Of a stretch of 64,000 nucleotides of DNA, positions 33,698-42,600 are shown piece by piece. The notes under the pieces were generated by a model. It searched no databases. It was given only the letters and a program-made list of their open reading frames with translations, and was not told the DNA's origin. The position numbers were made by a program, and so were the translations under genes. Within the stretch, counting starts at the first letter, position 1. Each line of letters starts with the position of its first letter. Origin of the DNA: Clostridiales bacterium (GTDB lineage: Bacteria; Bacillota; Clostridia; Lachnospirales; Lachnospiraceae); NCBI GenBank assembly GCA_012520655.1, contig JAAYNW010000095.1, positions 19,384 to 83,383 on the forward strand, given 5' to 3'.

Positions 33698-34061
33698 TCT
33701 TTTATGAAATTTTTTTTCTCATTTTTTGTCCTTTTACTATGATTTTTCATAATATTCATGTTTATTATCCAAATATCCATGTGCGTTTTACAAACTTATT
33801 ACTTGAAGTGAAATTTTATTTCTTGCTTTTTCATTTGATTGATACTACAATGAGATTACAAATTATTGACTGACATATTTCTTTCATATTTTTCCCTAAT
33901 ATTTTTTTATTAAACATAAATACTATTGCTAATGCTAATAAAAAACAAAAATATAAGACAAATGCAGCCTTGTCATAAACAGAACCAAAATCAAAAGGAA
34001 AAATACGAGAAAAGTCAGAAATAAAATATAACTGAATCAGAATTAAGAAAGGAGAGCAAAT

Positions 34062-35045
34062 ATGACTAAAAACAAATACATCGGACATCCTCTTCAGTTA
34101 TCCGGTGTGGAAGAATACCGGCTTCTCGGAGGAAAAGGAGACGGTATGCACCTTCTTCGCGTTCGTAACGGACTTGGCATTGACATGACCGTTTGCGCAG
34201 ACCGCTGCTGTGATATTTCAGAGCTTTATTTCGACGGTTCGCGCATGAATTACACTTCTCCCTCCGGCTATGTAAGTCCCCAATATTTTCAGGAAGGACG
34301 CGACGGTTTCGGTTTTCTGAAATCCTTTAACTGCGGCTTGCTCACAACATGCGGTCTCCAGAACATCGGTGTTCCGAATGAAGATGAAGGAAAACTACAC
34401 GGGCTTCACGGCTCCATAGGAAACATACCTGCGGATCATATCTATTATGAAACCGACGATGATGCAATCCACATTCACGCCACAATGAGAGACCATATTA
34501 TTTTCGGTGCAAAGTTGACGCTCAAGCGCACTATAACCGTAGGGCTTACTGATAATATAATTACAATTGAGGATACTGTATGCAACGAAGGCTCCTCGGA
34601 GGAAGCCGTTATGCTTCTTTATCATCTGAATATCGGCTATCCGCTTCTGGATGAGACGACCAAGCTGGAAATCAACTCTTCCGAAGTACTTCCAAGGGAT
34701 GCCAGAGCTGCGGAAGATTTGGACACCTGGAATAAAATGTTAAAACCCGTTCCTAACTTCGTAGAGCAATGCTATTACCACAAATTTACCGAATCCACCG
34801 CAAAGGTTCGTGTAAGCAACGAATCGATAGGAAAAGGATTAGAGCTTTCCTTCGATACAGGCGTTTTCCCGGAATTTACCGAGTGGAAGATGATGGGCGA
34901 ATATGATTACGTGTTAGGAATCGAGCCATGCACCAATACGCTGGAAGGACGAAGCGCCATCCGCGAAAAGCAGCAGCTGCAGTTCTTAGCGCCGGGTGAA
35001 TCCAAGAAGTTTGCCGCACAGATATGCTTATTCAGAACAAAATAA
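34062..35045 (+). CDS. Aldose 1-epimerase-like protein (DUF4432 family)
   Basis: A 327-residue protein resembling the DUF4432 branch of the galactose mutarotase fold. Matching features are the early RNGLGIDMTVCADRCCDISEL segment, GLLTTCGLQNIG, a central histidine stretch GLHGSIGNIPA, MLLYHLNIGYPLL and the late YVLGIEPCTNTLEGR. It probably interconverts sugar anomers or binds a sugar in the cytosol. RBS AAAGGAG is 7 bases from the ATG. It is divergent from the aldolase operon and followed 57 bases later by a cupin sugar-isomerase-like gene in the same direction, ending at one terminator, so the two form an operon. Substrate unknown. Confidence 0.82.
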   Translation: MTKNKYIGHPLQLSGVEEYRLLGGKGDGMHLLRVRNGLGIDMTVCADRCCDISELYFDGSRMNYTSPSGYVSPQYFQEGRDGFGFLKSFNCGLLTTCGLQNIGVPNEDEGKLHGLHGSIGNIPADHIYYETDDDAIHIHATMRDHIIFGAKLTLKRTITVGLTDNIITIEDTVCNEGSSEEAVMLLYHLNIGYPLLDETTKLEINSSEVLPRDARAAEDLDTWNKMLKPVPNFVEQCYYHKFTESTAKVRVSNESIGKGLELSFDTGVFPEFTEWKMMGEYDYVLGIEPCTNTLEGRSAIREKQQLQFLAPGESKKFAAQICLFRTK

Positions 35046-35102
35046 ATTAATATTAATTTATTTCACACTTAATTTCACATTACATTTAAGGAGGTACGAA
35101 CA

Positions 35103-36299
35103 ATGAGTAACGTAAGAAAACTATTTGAACAAGGAAAAGGTGTTTTTCATCTGACTCCCACATGGGTTCCCCGCGGATTTAACGAACCCGGCCATCGACT
35201 TAAACTGCATCCCGATGATTACTATGCTTTCGGCATGGATCGCGGCGGTATATGCGAACGTTGGCTCGGCTCTACGACAGTTGCGTTAAACGGTCCGAAA
35301 ACAGGCGCAACAGAAGGTATGAGCTTTGTTTATGACGATCAAACCGGAGAAAAAATATTATTTAAAGATTGTGTAGACGAATTGGGTGCTGACTTAATCG
35401 GTGAAACTCTCCAGGAAAAATACGGTACCTGGCCTACTTTCGCTAAATTATACGACTATGACAAGCCGTTATTCCACCATCTGCACCTTACCGAGGAAAT
35501 GGCAAACCGCATAGGCATGCACGGCAAACCGGAAGCTTATTACTTCCCCGTACAGTATAACTCTTCTTATCTGGGACGTTTCCCGCTCACATACTTCGGA
35601 TTCGATCCGTCCACTACCAAAGAGCAGGTAAAAGAATGTCTGCGTAACTACGACAAAAAAGATACGCGCATCACGGAATTGTCCCGCGCTTACCGCATTC
35701 AACTCGGTACGGGCTGGTATACGCCGGCCGGTGTTATCCATGCTCCCGCATCTCTTGTAACCTTTGAGCCTCAGTGGAACAGCGACGTCAACACAATTAT
35801 GGAAAATGTTACGATGGGTGAGGTAAATCCTCATCATCTCCTAACAGACTGCCAGCCGGATTCGGAAAAAGATAATATCGAGGCTTTATTCAACCAGATA
35901 GACTGGGAAGAAAGTACACGCTCCGACTATAAAGAAAAATATTTCCGTGCTCCCAAGCTGCGTGAAACCAATCAGAAAGGTCTCGTGGAAAAATGGGTTG
36001 CTTATGCTAATGACTGGGTAGCTGCAAAAGAGATTACTGTTGCACCGAAAGCAACCGTTACGATTAAAGACGCTGCTTGCTATACAGCACTTGTTGTTCA
36101 GGGTCACGGCACCTTCGGCGAATTTGAATGCGCAGCTCCTGAGCTGTTGAGATTCGAAGATATATCCGGAGACGAATTCTTCGTATCGGAAGCTGCTGCC
36201 GGCAAAGGCATCACTATTACAAACACCGGTTCCTTTGAACCTCTCGTTATTTTGCAGAACTTCGCTAACAATAACAAAGAAGTTCCGACTACCGTCTAA
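35103..36299 (+). CDS. Cupin protein related to type I phosphomannose isomerases
   Basis: A 398-residue protein without a close named match from memory. It contains a candidate metal-binding cluster PLFHHLHLTEEMA (about residue 122) and a second-site GWYTPAGVIHAPASLVTFEPQ (about residue 206), the arrangement found in class I mannose-6-phosphate isomerase-type cupins. The C-terminal part (about 300-398) looks like a beta-rich second cupin. It could isomerise an aldose or ketose in the same pathway as the epimerase-like gene before it. RBS AAGGAGG is well placed. Function is inferred only at fold level. Confidence 0.68.
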   Translation: MSNVRKLFEQGKGVFHLTPTWVPRGFNEPGHRLKLHPDDYYAFGMDRGGICERWLGSTTVALNGPKTGATEGMSFVYDDQTGEKILFKDCVDELGADLIGETLQEKYGTWPTFAKLYDYDKPLFHHLHLTEEMANRIGMHGKPEAYYFPVQYNSSYLGRFPLTYFGFDPSTTKEQVKECLRNYDKKDTRITELSRAYRIQLGTGWYTPAGVIHAPASLVTFEPQWNSDVNTIMENVTMGEVNPHHLLTDCQPDSEKDNIEALFNQIDWEESTRSDYKEKYFRAPKLRETNQKGLVEKWVAYANDWVAAKEITVAPKATVTIKDAACYTALVVQGHGTFGEFECAAPELLRFEDISGDEFFVSEAAAGKGITITNTGSFEPLVILQNFANNNKEVPTTV

Positions 36300-36337
36300 T
36301 TCTTCAGTCATAACTATATCAAAATGATATAAAAAGA

Positions 36338-36382
36338 AAAACGCTCAAGAGTCCTTAAGGATTCCTGAGCGTTTCCTTTTTT
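36338..36382 (+). terminator. Rho-independent terminator, probably bidirectional
   Basis: Stem AAACGCTCAAGAGTCC / GGATTCCTGAGCGTTT with TTAA loop, followed by CCTTTTTT on the plus strand and preceded by an A-run that gives TTTTCTTTTT on the minus strand. It serves the plus-strand operon ending at 36299 and could also end the minus-strand kinase transcript. Confidence 0.88.
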
Positions 36383-36444
36383 ATAACTTTATAGCTTTTT
36401 ATAGCATCTTACCATTGTATCTACATTTTCACACATGCCGTCGA

Positions 36445-37569
36445 CTAGTTTCTTTCCCAGCCGGCTTCTATCTTCTTGTCCAATTCCTCAAACGACAGAA
36501 GTCCGCCCAAAGCATCGTAGTTCTCCACGCAAGCCGCTCCCGAAGCCGCCGCATAATCCACACACTTCTCCCATGGATAGCCTTTTAGTATGGCTGTCAA
36601 AAAAGCGGCGATGCAAGTATCTCCCGCACCTGTAGCGGACAGTACCTTATGCGGCTTGAAGCTGCGGGCAAAGTGGCTTACACCGCCCCAATCGCTTACA
36701 ATATCCCGCAAATCTTCTCCGATACCCTCCAGTGCTTTCTGCTCGTTTGTGGCAAAGTACAATCCGGCGCTTCCGCATTTTATCAGGATTACTTTGGCTC
36801 CCCATTTTAAGAGTGTATCCGCAAGAGGCTTTACATCCTCTTTATGTAAGATTGAAGCCATATCTTTTCCTCCCGCTCTTTGCTTCCACTCCTTGAAACG
36901 GGACTTGTCCAGCATATAACATAATTCTTCCGCACTGGGAACAAAGATATCGAGATAAGGCATAACCCCCTTCAATATCTTCTGCCAATCTATCCTTCCC
37001 ACTTCGGCGTGCTCATCGATACCGCATGTATCCAGGGATGTGGTAACTCCGAGAGACTTAACGCGCTTGAATATTTCTATCAGTTCCTTTCCGTCGTCTT
37101 TGTACATTCTATACATGGCAGGCGGATAACCAAAATGGAACAATTTCGCTTTTTCCACCAACTCATAATCGATATCTTCCGGTCCGAAAGTATCGTTCCC
37201 GCCCGGATAATGAAGAAAAATCCGATCTATTCCGGCCGGTGCCAGCACAACAGAATACGCGGTTCCCTCTTTTTCGGAAATAATCATATTTTCCGTAGTC
37301 GTATAGTTTAAATATTGCTGCAGTACAATTCGGCCAAAATCGTCATTCCCGACTTTTCCCATCAGCCTCGCTTCGACTCCGAATTTACACATGGCAAGCC
37401 CTGTATTGGACACACATCCTCCCGGATGAATATCCGCATTCCCCATAAATACTGTTTTAGACGGAATCAATATCTGTCCAATTTCCTCCACTTCAGGTGT
37501 AATGAAGACCGGAGTGATGTCCAGACACGTTAATCCCGCAACTACCGCTTCCAATGTTTTTTTCTGCAT
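36445..37569 (-). CDS. PfkB-family carbohydrate kinase, second copy
   Basis: A 374-residue ribokinase-fold kinase. N-terminal AVVAGLTCLDITPVF, glycine-rich PGGCVSNTGLAMCKFG (about residue 50), and the catalytic SATGAGDTCIAAFL near residue 315 support the family. The frame can open at 37611, but GGAAAGG is best spaced for the ATG at 37569. It is longer than typical PfkB enzymes because of an insertion around the SRFKEWKQRAGGKD region. It lies opposite the surrounding plus-strand genes, is divergent from the ROK regulator, and may be controlled by it. Substrate unknown; possibly a sugar of this island. Confidence 0.87.
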   Translation of the reverse strand: MQKKTLEAVVAGLTCLDITPVFITPEVEEIGQILIPSKTVFMGNADIHPGGCVSNTGLAMCKFGVEARLMGKVGNDDFGRIVLQQYLNYTTTENMIISEKEGTAYSVVLAPAGIDRIFLHYPGGNDTFGPEDIDYELVEKAKLFHFGYPPAMYRMYKDDGKELIEIFKRVKSLGVTTSLDTCGIDEHAEVGRIDWQKILKGVMPYLDIFVPSAEELCYMLDKSRFKEWKQRAGGKDMASILHKEDVKPLADTLLKWGAKVILIKCGSAGLYFATNEQKALEGIGEDLRDIVSDWGGVSHFARSFKPHKVLSATGAGDTCIAAFLTAILKGYPWEKCVDYAAASGAACVENYDALGGLLSFEELDKKIEAGWERN

Positions 37570-37827
37570 ATTTTTCATCCTTTCCTGCATATCTGCCTTA
37601 CTTTTTAGCAATTTTTAACACTGAAACTACTGCTTTCTCACTTTTTTTGGACATATTTATCTTTTTTCCCATGCATACACTATATCATCTTTTTCTTTTT
37701 TTACAATCCCTTCTTTGCTTTTTCTATTAACACTGGCAGAATTTTAAAAAATATGTATAATTATTATATTAACTTGTAAACGTTATTTTAAAATCGAATT
37801 CAGTATAAAAGAAAGCAGGTCATACCC

Positions 37828-38946
37828 ATGAAACAATCGCATCTGAACGACAAACCGGAAAGCAGCATCGTGCGCGTTGCAAAATATATATTGGAAAAAG
37901 GCGAGACTTCCAAAAACGAAATCGCTTCTGCCTTAAACCTCAGTATGCCCACTACTTTGCAATGCGTAAAAGACTTAATGAATCAAGGAGTCATACAGGA
38001 AGTGGGGGAATATGAATCCACCGGCGGACGCAAAGCAAAAGCTCTTTCTGTCGTCGAGGCACTGCACTATTCCGTGGGTATCGAAATTACCGCTAACCAT
38101 ATTTCCTTCGTTATTATCGATATGAAGACAAATATAATTGATTCTTTGCGCATTCGTCTCGTCTTCCATCATGCGGAACGCTATTATGCCACTCTTGCCA
38201 AGAAATTAAAACAATTTATCTGGGACTCTAATGTCCCGGAGAGCAAGATTCTCGGAGTCGGCATCTCCATTCCGGGCATCGTCATAAGCTCCGAAAACCG
38301 TTTGGTCATATCCCATGTTTTGTATTTAAAAGATATTGACCTGAATTCTCTCGCTAAACACATACCCTATCCGGTATGTTTTGAAAACGATGCCGTATGT
38401 GCCGCAATGGCGGAATTAAAATATCCGCATCACAATATGTTATACCTTTCTTTGAGCAATTCCGTCGGTGGCGCTATTTTTCTGAATAATGAGCTCTATT
38501 ACGGCAACCATTTCCGCAGCGGCGAATTCGGGCATATGGTTATTGAGCCGAAAGGGAAGCAATGCTACTGCGGTAAATGCGGATGTGCGGATGCCTACTG
38601 TTCCGCACGGATTCTCGCGAGCCATACAAAAGGCAACTTAGGCGCCTTTTTCAAGAAATTGCAGGATGGAGACGCAAGCATACATACCGTATGGCATAAC
38701 TACCTGAAATATCTTGCCATTATCGTTTCCAACTTACATCTTACTTTTGACTGCGATATCATTCTCGGAGGCTATGTGGGCAGTTACATCCAACCATACA
38801 TTCCGGAATTATGGGATTACATGCAGGAATATCTACTGTTCGATCAGGATAGCAGCTTCCTTCATCCGTGCCGTTTTCAGCAGCATGCGGCGGGCGTCGG
38901 CATTGCCATGCATTTTATCAATCAATTTTTCTCGAAAATAAACTGA
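37828..38946 (+). CDS. ROK-family transcriptional regulator (XylR/NagC-like)
   Basis: A 372-residue repressor-type protein. The N-terminal winged helix (about residues 10-65: NEIASALNLSMPTTLQCVKDL) is joined to a sugar-binding ROK domain. The zinc signature is EPKGKQCYCGKCGCADAYCS (about residue 240), and VSNSVGGAIFLNNELYYGNHFRSGEFGHMV-type segments flank it. It probably senses a free sugar and controls the divergent PfkB kinase, the downstream dehydrogenase operon (palindrome at 39034-39048), or both. RBS AGCAGG is weak. The 258-base gap before it (37570-37827) is AT-rich with no clear site. Confidence 0.9.
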   Translation: MKQSHLNDKPESSIVRVAKYILEKGETSKNEIASALNLSMPTTLQCVKDLMNQGVIQEVGEYESTGGRKAKALSVVEALHYSVGIEITANHISFVIIDMKTNIIDSLRIRLVFHHAERYYATLAKKLKQFIWDSNVPESKILGVGISIPGIVISSENRLVISHVLYLKDIDLNSLAKHIPYPVCFENDAVCAAMAELKYPHHNMLYLSLSNSVGGAIFLNNELYYGNHFRSGEFGHMVIEPKGKQCYCGKCGCADAYCSARILASHTKGNLGAFFKKLQDGDASIHTVWHNYLKYLAIIVSNLHLTFDCDIILGGYVGSYIQPYIPELWDYMQEYLLFDQDSSFLHPCRFQQHAAGVGIAMHFINQFFSKIN

Positions 38947-38973
38947 TTTCCGCAAATTAATCAAAAAAATTTT

Positions 38974-38983
38974 TTTCATAAAA
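38974..38983 (+). promoter_or_regulatory. TTTCATAAAA motif upstream of the dehydrogenase promoter
   Basis: Same decamer as upstream of the aldolase promoter and one base from the TTTCATGAAA sites at 30.8 kb; here it lies 16 bases upstream of the -35. The region is AT-rich, so chance occurrence is possible. Confidence 0.4.
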
Positions 38984-38999
38984 TTATTCCTTGTATCCC

Positions 39000-39048
39000 T
39001 TGACAAAACCTCTTTCTTGTACGATAATTAAATTACTTTAATAAAGTA
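39000..39048 (+). promoter_or_regulatory. Consensus promoter plus start-site palindrome of the dehydrogenase operon
   Basis: TTGACA (39000-39005), 17-base spacer, GATAAT (39023-39028). At 39034-39048, where transcription should start, lies the perfect odd palindrome TACTTTA-A-TAAAGTA. This is a classic repressor position; the ROK regulator just upstream is the natural candidate. Confidence 0.75.
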
Positions 39049-39086
39049 TTTTATTTAAGTTTTTTATTCAGGAAAGAGGTGCTTTT

Positions 39087-40112
39087 ATGTTGCAGCAAGT
39101 TATGAGCAGTCCGGGTGTCATTGAGTTTCGCGAGATTCCGCTTCCGGTTCTCGGAGACAATGATGTCCTCATAAAAATTATGAAAATAGGAATCTGTGGA
39201 TCAGATATCCACGTTTATCACGGCAAACACCCTTTTACCTCCTATCCCGTTACGCAGGGGCATGAAGTATCCGGCGAAATAGCAGCGTTGGGCGCAAATG
39301 TAAATACCTTTAAAGTTGGTCAGAGAGTAACCATTCAACCCCAGGTAGTATGCGGAAAATGTTATCCCTGTACTCACGGAAAGTATAATTTATGCGAAGA
39401 GCTAAAGGTTATGGGATTCCAGACAACAGGCGTTGCTTCCCACTATTTCGCGGTGGATGCTTCCAAGGTAACTCTTCTTCCCGACGATATGTCCTTTGAT
39501 GAAGGTGCTATGATCGAGCCTCTTGCTGTTGCAGTCCATGCGGTTAAGCAGGCCGGAGACGTAAAAGGTCTTAAAATTGTAGTTTTGGGAGCAGGTCCTA
39601 TCGGTAATCTGGTAGCACAAACCGCAAAAGGATTCGGCGCACAGAGCGTTATGATAACGGATATCAGTGACTATCGTCTGAAAAAAGCGACAGAATGCGG
39701 CATCGATTATTGTGTAAATACGAAGGACACGGATCTGGGCGATGCGATTCTCGAAGCATTCGGCCCCGATAAAGCCGACATTATCTATGATTGCGCAGGC
39801 AATAACATCACGATGGGACAAGCAATTAAATATGCGCGCAAGGGAAGTACTATCATACTCGTCGCAGTCTTTGCAGGAATGGCAACCATCGACTTGGCAG
39901 TTGCTAACGATCATGAACTGGATATCAAGAGCACTATGATGTACCGCAATGAGGATTATGTGGATGCTATCAGGCTGACAGATGAGAAGAAAGTACATCT
40001 GGCTCCTCTCATTTCAAAGCATTTTGCTTTCGAAAAATACCTGGATGCCTATAAATATATAGAGGCTAATCAGGAAACAACTATGAAAGTTATTATTAAT
40101 GTACAAGAATAA
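39087..40112 (+). CDS. Zinc-dependent alcohol/polyol dehydrogenase (MDR family)
   Basis: A 341-residue medium-chain dehydrogenase, similar to sorbitol, threonine or galactitol dehydrogenases. Catalytic zinc site: KIGICGSDIHVYHG and QGHEVSGEIAALG. Structural zinc: VVCGKCYPCTHGKYNLCEEL with four cysteines. NAD-binding loop: VVLGAGPIGNLVAQTAKGFG (about residue 168), with Asp at the end of the second strand (ITDISDYR) indicating NAD preference. It should oxidise a polyol or reduce a ketose. RBS GAAAGAGG lies upstream. It is first in an operon with an SDR dehydrogenase 43 bases on, behind a strong promoter. Confidence 0.91.
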   Translation: MLQQVMSSPGVIEFREIPLPVLGDNDVLIKIMKIGICGSDIHVYHGKHPFTSYPVTQGHEVSGEIAALGANVNTFKVGQRVTIQPQVVCGKCYPCTHGKYNLCEELKVMGFQTTGVASHYFAVDASKVTLLPDDMSFDEGAMIEPLAVAVHAVKQAGDVKGLKIVVLGAGPIGNLVAQTAKGFGAQSVMITDISDYRLKKATECGIDYCVNTKDTDLGDAILEAFGPDKADIIYDCAGNNITMGQAIKYARKGSTIILVAVFAGMATIDLAVANDHELDIKSTMMYRNEDYVDAIRLTDEKKVHLAPLISKHFAFEKYLDAYKYIEANQETTMKVIINVQE

Positions 40113-40155
40113 TTTCTTATAAATTAAATAAAAATTTTAGGAAAGGAAGTTTTTT

Positions 40156-40923
40156 ATGTCATATTTAGATGAGCTTTTTGGATTAAAGGGTAAAGTAGCT
40201 ATCGTAACCGGCGGAGGACGCGGAATCGGTCAGGTCGTTGCCGGAGGATTGGCAAAAGCCGGCGCAGAAGTTGTAGTACTCGGAAGAAGCGGTGCCGATG
40301 AAACAATCAACTCCATTACTAAAGACGGCGGTAAAGCCTATTTCATAGCTTGCGATGTTACAAAGGAAGAACAGGTGGATGCCGCTCTCGCTGAGATTAT
40401 GAGACGTTCCGGTTCTATCGATATCGTTTTCAATAACGCCGGTATCTGCATGCATCAGAGTACATTTGAAGCGACTATAGAAGAATTCCGTCAGGTTGTT
40501 GACTGTAATCTGACCGGAGAATTCATCGTATGCCGCGCAGCCGGCAAGATTATGATTGACAATCATATCAAAGGCAGTATTATCAACATGGCATCTATGT
40601 CCGGAAGTATTGTAAATATTCCTCAGTGGCAGTGTTCATACAATGCCTCCAAGGCTGCCGTTATTCATATGACGCGTTCCCTTGCCGCAGAATGGGCATT
40701 GGAAGGTATCCGCGTCAACAGCTTAAGTCCGGGCTATATCTCAACACCGATGTCAGTGGATACTCCTCAGGAATTAAAGGATGCCTGGATGCCGTTAATC
40801 CCAATGATGCGCATGGGAACACCGGAGGAATTAATTCCGGCAGTTCTTTATCTTGCAAGCGATGCTTCCGGATATACAAGCGGAAGCGACATCATCGTTG
40901 ACGGCGCTTATACCTGTGTATAA
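40156..40923 (+). CDS. Short-chain dehydrogenase/reductase (SDR)
   Basis: A 255-residue classical SDR oxidoreductase. Cofactor motif VTGGGRGIGQVVAGGLAKAG (about residue 17), VFNNAGICMH, catalytic Ser in INMASMSGS, and Tyr-Lys in YNASKAAVIHM (about residue 158). The C-terminal TSGSDIIVDGAYTCV is standard. The basic or neutral residue after the second strand (LGRSG) may allow NADP. Paired with the zinc dehydrogenase it could perform the second redox step of a polyol pathway, for example polyol to ketose and back at another carbon. RBS AAAGGAAG is present and a strong terminator follows. Confidence 0.91.
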   Translation: MSYLDELFGLKGKVAIVTGGGRGIGQVVAGGLAKAGAEVVVLGRSGADETINSITKDGGKAYFIACDVTKEEQVDAALAEIMRRSGSIDIVFNNAGICMHQSTFEATIEEFRQVVDCNLTGEFIVCRAAGKIMIDNHIKGSIINMASMSGSIVNIPQWQCSYNASKAAVIHMTRSLAAEWALEGIRVNSLSPGYISTPMSVDTPQELKDAWMPLIPMMRMGTPEELIPAVLYLASDASGYTSGSDIIVDGAYTCV

Positions 40924-40948
40924 CTTTCTTCTCTATTATTCTTCACAT

Positions 40949-40985
40949 TCTCCCGAATCACATAAAATGATTCGGGGGATTTTTA
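40949..40985 (+). terminator. Rho-independent terminator of the dehydrogenase operon
   Basis: Stem CTCCCGAATCA / TGATTCGGGGGA with a 7-base CATAAAA loop, followed by TTTTTATG, 26 bases after the SDR stop. Confidence 0.92.
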
Positions 40986-41089
40986 TGTGATTAATTACAG
41001 CAAATTATTTAATTTCTTGATTTTAATGTAGAAATATGCCGGATGATGTGTTATACTTTTTTGAAAAAAATAAAGAGGGAGGTCTTTTC

Positions 41090-42364
41090 TTGGAAAGCAA
41101 AAAAATTATTCAAGTTGAAGATAAGGTACCGGCAAGTCTCTTGTTTCCGTTGTCCTTACAGCACATGTTCGCGATGTTCGGAGCATCCGTATTAGTACCT
41201 ATCATCTTCCAAATCAATCCATCCGTCGTACTGTTGATGAACGGTATCGGCACGTTATTATTTTTCCTTATTACCAAAGGCAAAGCACCCGCATATCTCG
41301 GTTCCAGCTTTGCTTTTCTTGCGCCGGCGGGTCTCGTAATCTCAAAATGGGGATATCAAGATGCTCTGGGCGGTTTCATTGCAGTAGGTTTGGGGCTCTG
41401 CATTCTTTCTTTTGTTATTTACAAATTCGGTATTAAATGGATCGACATCGTTCTTCCCGCCGCGGCTATGGGTCCGGTTGTCGCTCTCATCGGTCTGGAG
41501 CTTGCAGGAACAGCAGCTTCCACAGCCGGAATTCTTCCGGGTGCCGACGGCACTGTTGATTCCAAAAATGTAATCGTATTCATCGTTACTCTGGCATTCG
41601 CTATTTTCGGAAATGTACTCTTTAAAAAGTTCTTTGCTGTCATCCCCATTTTAATTGCAATTATTGCCGGATACATCACTGCACTGATTACCGGAGTTGT
41701 CGAACCCGCCGTCGTTTCCGATGCAGTTCACACAAGCTTCTTCGTTATGCCTAATTTCCAAGCACCCCACTTTAACTTTGAAGCAATTATTATGATCTTT
41801 CCTGTTATTCTCGTACTCGCTTCAGAGCATATCGGACACCAGATTGTAACGAGTAAGATCGTGGAAAGAGATCTTCTTAAGGATCCCGGATTACATCGTT
41901 CTTTATTCGCTGACGGGCTCTCCACTGTGCTTTCCGGCCTTGTCGGTTCAGTGCCGACGACGACCTATGGCGAGAACATCGGCGTAATGGCAATGACCAA
42001 GGTCTATTCCATACAGGTAATCGGAGGCGCTGCCGTTCTTTCTATTATTGCTTCCTTCGTGGGACCTGTTGCGGCTTTGATTCAGACTATTCCGGGCCCC
42101 GTCATCGGAGGCATTTCCTTCCTCTTATACGGTACTATCGGTGCTTCCGGTATCCGCGTCATCGTCGACGGACGAGTAGATTACAGCGGCAGCCGTAACC
42201 TGACACTTACTTCCGTAATTTTTGTTGTAGGTCTCTCCGGCATTGCGCTCACTATCTTCAACGTGACGCTTACGGGTATGGTTCTTGCTGCTATCGTCGG
42301 TATGATTCTGTCGCTGCTGTTCTATATTTTTGATAAGCTGGGATGGACAAACGATAAGAACTAA
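41090..42364 (+). CDS. uraA: Uracil/xanthine permease of the NCS2 family (UraA-like)
   Basis: A 424-residue nucleobase:proton symporter with about 12-14 hydrophobic segments. The N-terminal LFPLSLQHMFAMFGASVLVP is the classical NCS2 helix-1 motif and ASEHIGHQIVTSKI plus STVLSGLVGSVPTTTYGENIG hold the substrate-site residues (GENIG). The open frame begins at ATG 41036, but GGGAGG 7 bases before the TTG at 41090 and the usual UraA length support TTG as the real start (LESKKIIQ). No pyrimidine gene is adjacent, so specificity is inferred from similarity to UraA. Strong terminator after the gene. Confidence 0.88.
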   Translation: MESKKIIQVEDKVPASLLFPLSLQHMFAMFGASVLVPIIFQINPSVVLLMNGIGTLLFFLITKGKAPAYLGSSFAFLAPAGLVISKWGYQDALGGFIAVGLGLCILSFVIYKFGIKWIDIVLPAAAMGPVVALIGLELAGTAASTAGILPGADGTVDSKNVIVFIVTLAFAIFGNVLFKKFFAVIPILIAIIAGYITALITGVVEPAVVSDAVHTSFFVMPNFQAPHFNFEAIIMIFPVILVLASEHIGHQIVTSKIVERDLLKDPGLHRSLFADGLSTVLSGLVGSVPTTTYGENIGVMAMTKVYSIQVIGGAAVLSIIASFVGPVAALIQTIPGPVIGGISFLLYGTIGASGIRVIVDGRVDYSGSRNLTLTSVIFVVGLSGIALTIFNVTLTGMVLAAIVGMILSLLFYIFDKLGWTNDKN

Positions 42365-42400
42365 GCTGATAATGTCCGTTCTTTTATTTTGTGGCTATGG

Positions 42401-42437
42401 CGACCGGAAAAGTATTATTTCTTTTCCGGTCGTTTTT
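42401..42437 (+). terminator. Rho-independent terminator after the NCS2 permease
   Basis: Perfect 12-bp stem CGACCGGAAAAG / CTTTTCCGGTCG, 8-base loop, then TTTTT. Confidence 0.95.
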
Positions 42438-42600
42438 CATATTCTGCGGAGATTTCCGGAATCTTTGATGTGATTCCTTATAAATCCAAATTCCCTTATT
42501 ATTTAGCTATTTTCCATACTTTCACTGTTTTGTTTTGTATAAATGATGTATAATGAAAGAACGAATAAAAACAAAACATGCCTTTTTGAGGAAATGATAT

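Noticed and set aside
41036..41089. ATG start of the NCS2 permease at 41036
   Set aside because: No RBS and an unusual N-terminus; TTG at 41090 has GGGAGG and gives the normal family length.
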